Source of the DNA: Bacteroidota bacterium
GTDB taxonomy: Bacteria; Bacteroidota; Bacteroidia; Chitinophagales; Chitinophagaceae
NCBI GenBank assembly: GCA_023430465.1
Contig: JAEZAM010000154.1
Span: forward strand, 1 to 8,912
Direction: 5' to 3'
Length of the DNA: 8,912 nucleotides
Position 1 is the first letter of the stretch. The number at the start of each line of letters is the position of its first letter. Below the pieces are notes generated by a model. The model searched no databases, was not told where the DNA came from, and saw nothing but the letters and a program-made list of their open reading frames with translations. A program made the translations under genes and the position numbers. Positions 7,692-8,912 of the stretch are shown here, one piece after another.

Positions 7692-8852
7692 ATGAAACGT
7701 ATCATAGTATGTTGTGATGGCACGTGGAATAAGCCTGGGATCAAGGATCGCGGTAAACCGGTGGAGACGAATGTAGAGAAGATATATAAGGCTGTCCATT
7801 GCAATGCAACATCAATGGAGCAGGTGAAATATTATGGCCAGGGTGTGGGGACGAGTTTTGCGGTGACCGATCGCATCGTCGGAGGCAGCACGGGTTTGGG
7901 TATTGACCGCAATATCAAGGATGCGTATAAGTTCATCATGTGGAGTTATGAGCCGGGGGATGATATTTACTTGTTTGGGTTTAGCCGCGGAGCTTATGCC
8001 GTGCGGAGCCTGGCCGGGTTGATAAGGAACTGTGGGATCATGCAGCCTGCCTATTTGCATTTGGTAGATGAGGCGTACCGTCTTTACCGCGACAGGACGG
8101 ATCTCACGCATCCTGATAGTGATCTGATGAAAGCTTTCAAGAAGTCGTATGCAATCGAACCAGAGACGAAGTTGAAATTTCTGGGCGTATGGGATACGGT
8201 GGGTGCTTTAGGAATACCGGTCAGATGGTTTGAATGGTGGAATCGTCGGTATCAGTTTCATGATGTCAAACTCGGCAGCCAGATCGAGTATGCGTATCAT
8301 GCCCTGGCACTGGATGAGAGAAGAAAAGTTTTTTCACCTGCGTTATGGGAAATTAACAGTGAGGCGAAGGAGCAGACCTGTGAGCAGGTATGGTTCCCAG
8401 GAGTGCACAGCAATGTGGGGGGAGGATATGCGGATGCGGGTCTTAGTGATATTGCGCTAAAGTGGATGATTGAGAAAGCGGCAGCGACGGGGCTGGAGTT
8501 TGATGAGGCTGTGGTAGCGAGTTTGCATGGCGATAGCCGCGGCGAGTTAAGAAATTCATGGACAGGCATTTTTCGCATGACGGGTCAGTTGCTTCGTGCG
8601 ATCAATGTGGAGATGCACGAGCAGTTGGATAAAGTGAAACAGGCAAATAAGCCGGTGAAGAAGATCAGGAATGAGCGGATACATTATACCTGTGTGGAGC
8701 GTTCGCATTTGGTCGAGACTTACAGGCCGAAGAACCTCACTGCGGCGATAAAGAAGGGGATTCGGTTTGAGCCGGTGAAGGATAACTGGCAGTCGGAATG
8801 GCTGAGGTACCTGGAGGCGTTCGATGCGGAGACGGGGGAGTATAGGAAGTAG
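7692..8852 (+). CDS. DUF2235 / Tle1-like alpha/beta hydrolase (386 aa)
   Basis: A putative serine hydrolase of the DUF2235 family, related to the catalytic domain of Tle1 type VI secretion phospholipases. Visible family marks, in order: VCCDGTWN (6-13), YYGQGVGT (47-54), GGSTGLGIDRNIKDAY (64-79), the nucleophile elbow GFSRGA with Ser98 (96-101), FLGVWDTVGALG with Asp168 (163-174), YHALALDERR (202-211), and WFPGVHSNVGGGY with His239 (234-246). Ser98, Asp168 and His239 are the likely triad. The length suits a stand-alone family member. There is no signal peptide or membrane helix, so it is probably cytoplasmic, unlike genes 2-5 of the cluster. No type VI secretion marker or immunity gene is visible here, so a secretion role is unsupported. 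Lipid hydrolysis is a family-level expectation, not something the sequence proves. It is the last gene of the run, starting seven bases after the FecR-like stop. Confidence 0.92.
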   Translation: MKRIIVCCDGTWNKPGIKDRGKPVETNVEKIYKAVHCNATSMEQVKYYGQGVGTSFAVTDRIVGGSTGLGIDRNIKDAYKFIMWSYEPGDDIYLFGFSRGAYAVRSLAGLIRNCGIMQPAYLHLVDEAYRLYRDRTDLTHPDSDLMKAFKKSYAIEPETKLKFLGVWDTVGALGIPVRWFEWWNRRYQFHDVKLGSQIEYAYHALALDERRKVFSPALWEINSEAKEQTCEQVWFPGVHSNVGGGYADAGLSDIALKWMIEKAAATGLEFDEAVVASLHGDSRGELRNSWTGIFRMTGQLLRAINVEMHEQLDKVKQANKPVKKIRNERIHYTCVERSHLVETYRPKNLTAAIKKGIRFEPVKDNWQSEWLRYLEAFDAETGEYRK

Positions 8853-8855
8853 GGA

Positions 8856-8912
8856 GGTTAAGGTTGAGGCTGAGGTTGAGGCTGAGGTTGAGGTTGAGGT
8901 TGAGGTTAAGGT
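8856..8912 (+). repeat. Hexamer tandem repeat, GGTTGA type, about 9.5 units
   Basis: Nine complete 6-base units plus half a unit start three bases after the hydrolase stop and continue to the window edge. In order the units are GGTTAA, GGTTGA, GGCTGA, GGTTGA, GGCTGA, GGTTGA (three times), GGTTAA and a final GGT. Substitutions fall only at the third and fifth positions of the unit, giving GGYTRA. The strand is purine-rich (G/A/T with almost no C). It is a simple-sequence repeat with no hairpin potential, so it is not a terminator. Its true length is unknown because it runs off the end. Confidence 0.92.

Noticed and set aside
7692..8852. Type VI secretion effector assignment for the DUF2235 protein
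   Set aside because: No VgrG, PAAR, Hcp, adaptor or immunity gene is present; only the catalytic domain family is shared with Tle1.
8853..8912. Possible transcription terminator after the hydrolase gene
   Set aside because: The sequence is a direct hexamer repeat with no inverted repeat and no T-run, so it cannot form a terminator hairpin.

Overview
This window looks like accessory DNA from a Bacteroidota chromosome. A Chitinophagia/Sphingobacteriia-type host is my best guess. The reasons are the GC content near 50%, starts without Shine-Dalgarno motifs (often A-rich upstream instead), the caspase-like/TPR protein types, and a hexamer simple repeat at the 3' end. No rRNA, tRNA, CRISPR array, transposase, integrase or convincing terminator is visible.

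All six genes lie on the + strand and form one tightly packed cluster. The junctions are a 4-bp overlap, a 1-bp overlap, a 1-bp gap, a 4-bp gap and a 7-bp gap. In order they are: (1) the 3' part of a caspase-like (C14/metacaspase-type) protease, with the catalytic Cys present, the catalytic His upstream of the window, and an in-frame TAG at 23-25; (2) a lipoprotein of unknown function; (3) a membrane-anchored CHASE2-type sensor with no output domain; (4) a 1278-aa exported protein made of 22 gapless 34-residue TPRs (plus degenerate ones), an Ig-like domain and a complete caspase-like domain with an intact His/Cys pair; (5) an exported protein with a FecR-like N-terminal domain; (6) a DUF2235/Tle1-like alpha/beta hydrolase with no signal peptide. 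A run of about 9.5 copies of a GGTTGA-type hexamer starts three bases after the last stop and runs off the window.

On predicted targeting, genes 2-5 act outside the cytoplasm (lipoprotein, CHASE2 sensor, TPR-caspase, FecR-like protein), while the DUF2235 hydrolase appears cytoplasmic. The location of the first caspase cannot be judged because its N-terminus is missing. My working inference is an envelope-stress or conflict module: CHASE2 and FecR-like proteins sense or scaffold, the TPR solenoid recruits partners, two different caspase-like proteases act as switches, and the lipase-like enzyme is a possible effector. The families are recognised from the sequence. The system-level role is inference and I know of no characterised counterpart with this exact composition.
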